Source: Flectonema sp. DT1601
Taxonomy: Eukaryota; Euglenozoa; Diplonemea; Diplonemida; Diplonemidae
Assembly: GCA_964019425.1 (NCBI GenBank)
Contig: OZ025829.1
Coordinates: 62,001-126,000, forward strand
Reading direction: 5' to 3'
Length of the DNA: 64,000 nt
Shown: piece after piece, positions 63,198-64,000 of the stretch
Layout of the letters: each line of letters starts with the position of its first letter
How positions within the stretch are numbered: the first letter of the stretch is position 1
The notes under the pieces: generated by a model
What the model was told of the DNA's origin: nothing
Databases searched by the model: none
Seen by the model: only the letters and a program-made list of their open reading frames with translations
Translations under genes and position numbers: made by a program

Positions 63198-64000
63198 ATT
63201 TATTTCTTATACAAGAGAGCAGAGCTCAGGCTGTTGCAATGAATAATAACATTAACCAATCAACCAACCAACTAACTAACTAACTAACTAACTTTCGAGA
63301 AAGCAACGTAAACAAAATGCTGAAGAAAACTACTCCACCACTAAAATAGTTTACAAAAATATGTTTGATGATATAACTGTGAAAGGGAAGTAAATAATTA
63401 AAAAATAAATTCAAATACAACATGATGTGATGTTGTTATAAGATTATATAACAAAATCCTAATGTTCACATGTTAGTACTTTTTGAGGTAACTTACGAAG
63501 TTACAAAGAAGAGTTTCTGTCAAAATGAAAAACAAAATATTCCGATCAATCAATTATAAAAAAAGAACAAAAAATCGCAGATATTAAATTCTGTGGAACA
63601 CATCAAAAAGTAAACGCTCAGTACAGCAATGCAGTAACCACTAATATGAATATAGAGCTGTACGAATACAATCCTAAAAGTGAGTGTTACCAAAGTAAAA
63701 AGAGACATACGAAAACACAACAAAAGACAAAATACGAACGGGGATTTCACAACAACTAAGGTGTGGTTTTTATTAGAGAAAAAATAAAATAAAAAAAACA
63801 ATCGAGTTGTGGAAAGTGGTAAACAAAGTAACACAGCTAGTCACTTACTACTTCAACATTATATTTCTTTGAGAGGAAGAAGTTTTTAAAAAAAAAAAAA
63901 ATAATACCGAAACTCTGTAACTCACGAATGCGAATATATTTTTAAAAAAGATAATTATATTAAGTGGTAATCGTTAACTAAGACGCAACCAAAGTTATGG
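63198..64000. other. 0.8 kb without a supported gene at the window end
   Basis: AT-rich. A short run of ACTA/ACTAACT repeats at 63263-63292 lies just upstream (minus sense) of the SGNH gene. A run at 63889-63901. No further feature. Confidence 0.5.

Noticed and set aside
62545-63246. Plus-strand frame with (GSGV)n opposite the SGNH gene
   Set aside because: Reverse reading of the PTPE-coding repeat. The minus frame has a signal peptide and SGNH motifs; the plus frame has none.

Overview
The window reads as nuclear DNA of a free-living or lightly specialised protist, most likely a euglenozoan (kinetoplastid/diplonemid-like). I infer this from the proteins and from gene order; no marker gene settles it. 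It is AT-rich, with many long A or T homopolymers between genes. Every gene I can support (about 24) lies on the minus strand, the one-way layout expected of polycistronic transcription. Many start codons have a pyrimidine-rich AG acceptor only 2 to 35 bases upstream, as expected for spliced-leader addition. Ordinary cis introns also occur: short, GT-AG, usually with a GTATGT-like donor. I could place 14 with confidence by reading-frame continuity.

Layout, low to high coordinate, all minus strand. 1-565: 5' part of a TFIIIC tau95/GTF3C5-like gene. 566-5237: no supported gene. 5238-5858: a Tyr/Asn/Gly-rich protein. 6052-13745: a repeat-rich island holding a broken RT/RNase H LINE, two copies of a retroposon with a (TAAAC)n tail, a recent head-to-tail duplication of a ubiquitin-like plus LRR gene, and a frameshifted RT relic. 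15571-18552: a CUB-domain multipass membrane protein. 19398-22476: a seven-exon signal/anchor protein of unknown family. 22856-26443: a 1195-residue protein with two degenerate caspase-fold domains. 26676-34107: a probable mitochondrial protein, an RS-domain splicing factor, a ubiquitin-like/ankyrin protein, a membrane protein with a dead class III cyclase domain, and a three-exon POLR3K gene. 35533-44239: a plant/protist-type DYRK kinase, an unknown protein, and a CCDC17-like C2HC/coiled-coil/PDZ protein. 44760-52000: a KCTD-like BTB protein, a CS-domain nuclear protein, an unknown protein, a ubiquitin-like coiled-coil protein and a MAP kinase kinase. 52411-59978: a WD40/coiled-coil protein, a catalytically dead MCM-like protein (MCMDC2 type) and a long coiled-coil protein. 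61137-63197: a G+C-rich secreted SGNH-hydrolase-like protein with PTPE linkers that looks foreign to its surroundings.

The genes do not form one pathway. They are a mixed set of housekeeping genes (Pol III, splicing, kinases), probable ciliary/cytoskeletal coiled-coil proteins and lineage-specific surface proteins. Two themes stand out: several catalytically dead enzymes (tandem pseudo-caspase, pseudo-cyclase, pseudo-MCM), and a very young tandem LRR duplication in which unit count, insertions and an empty target site can all be read directly.
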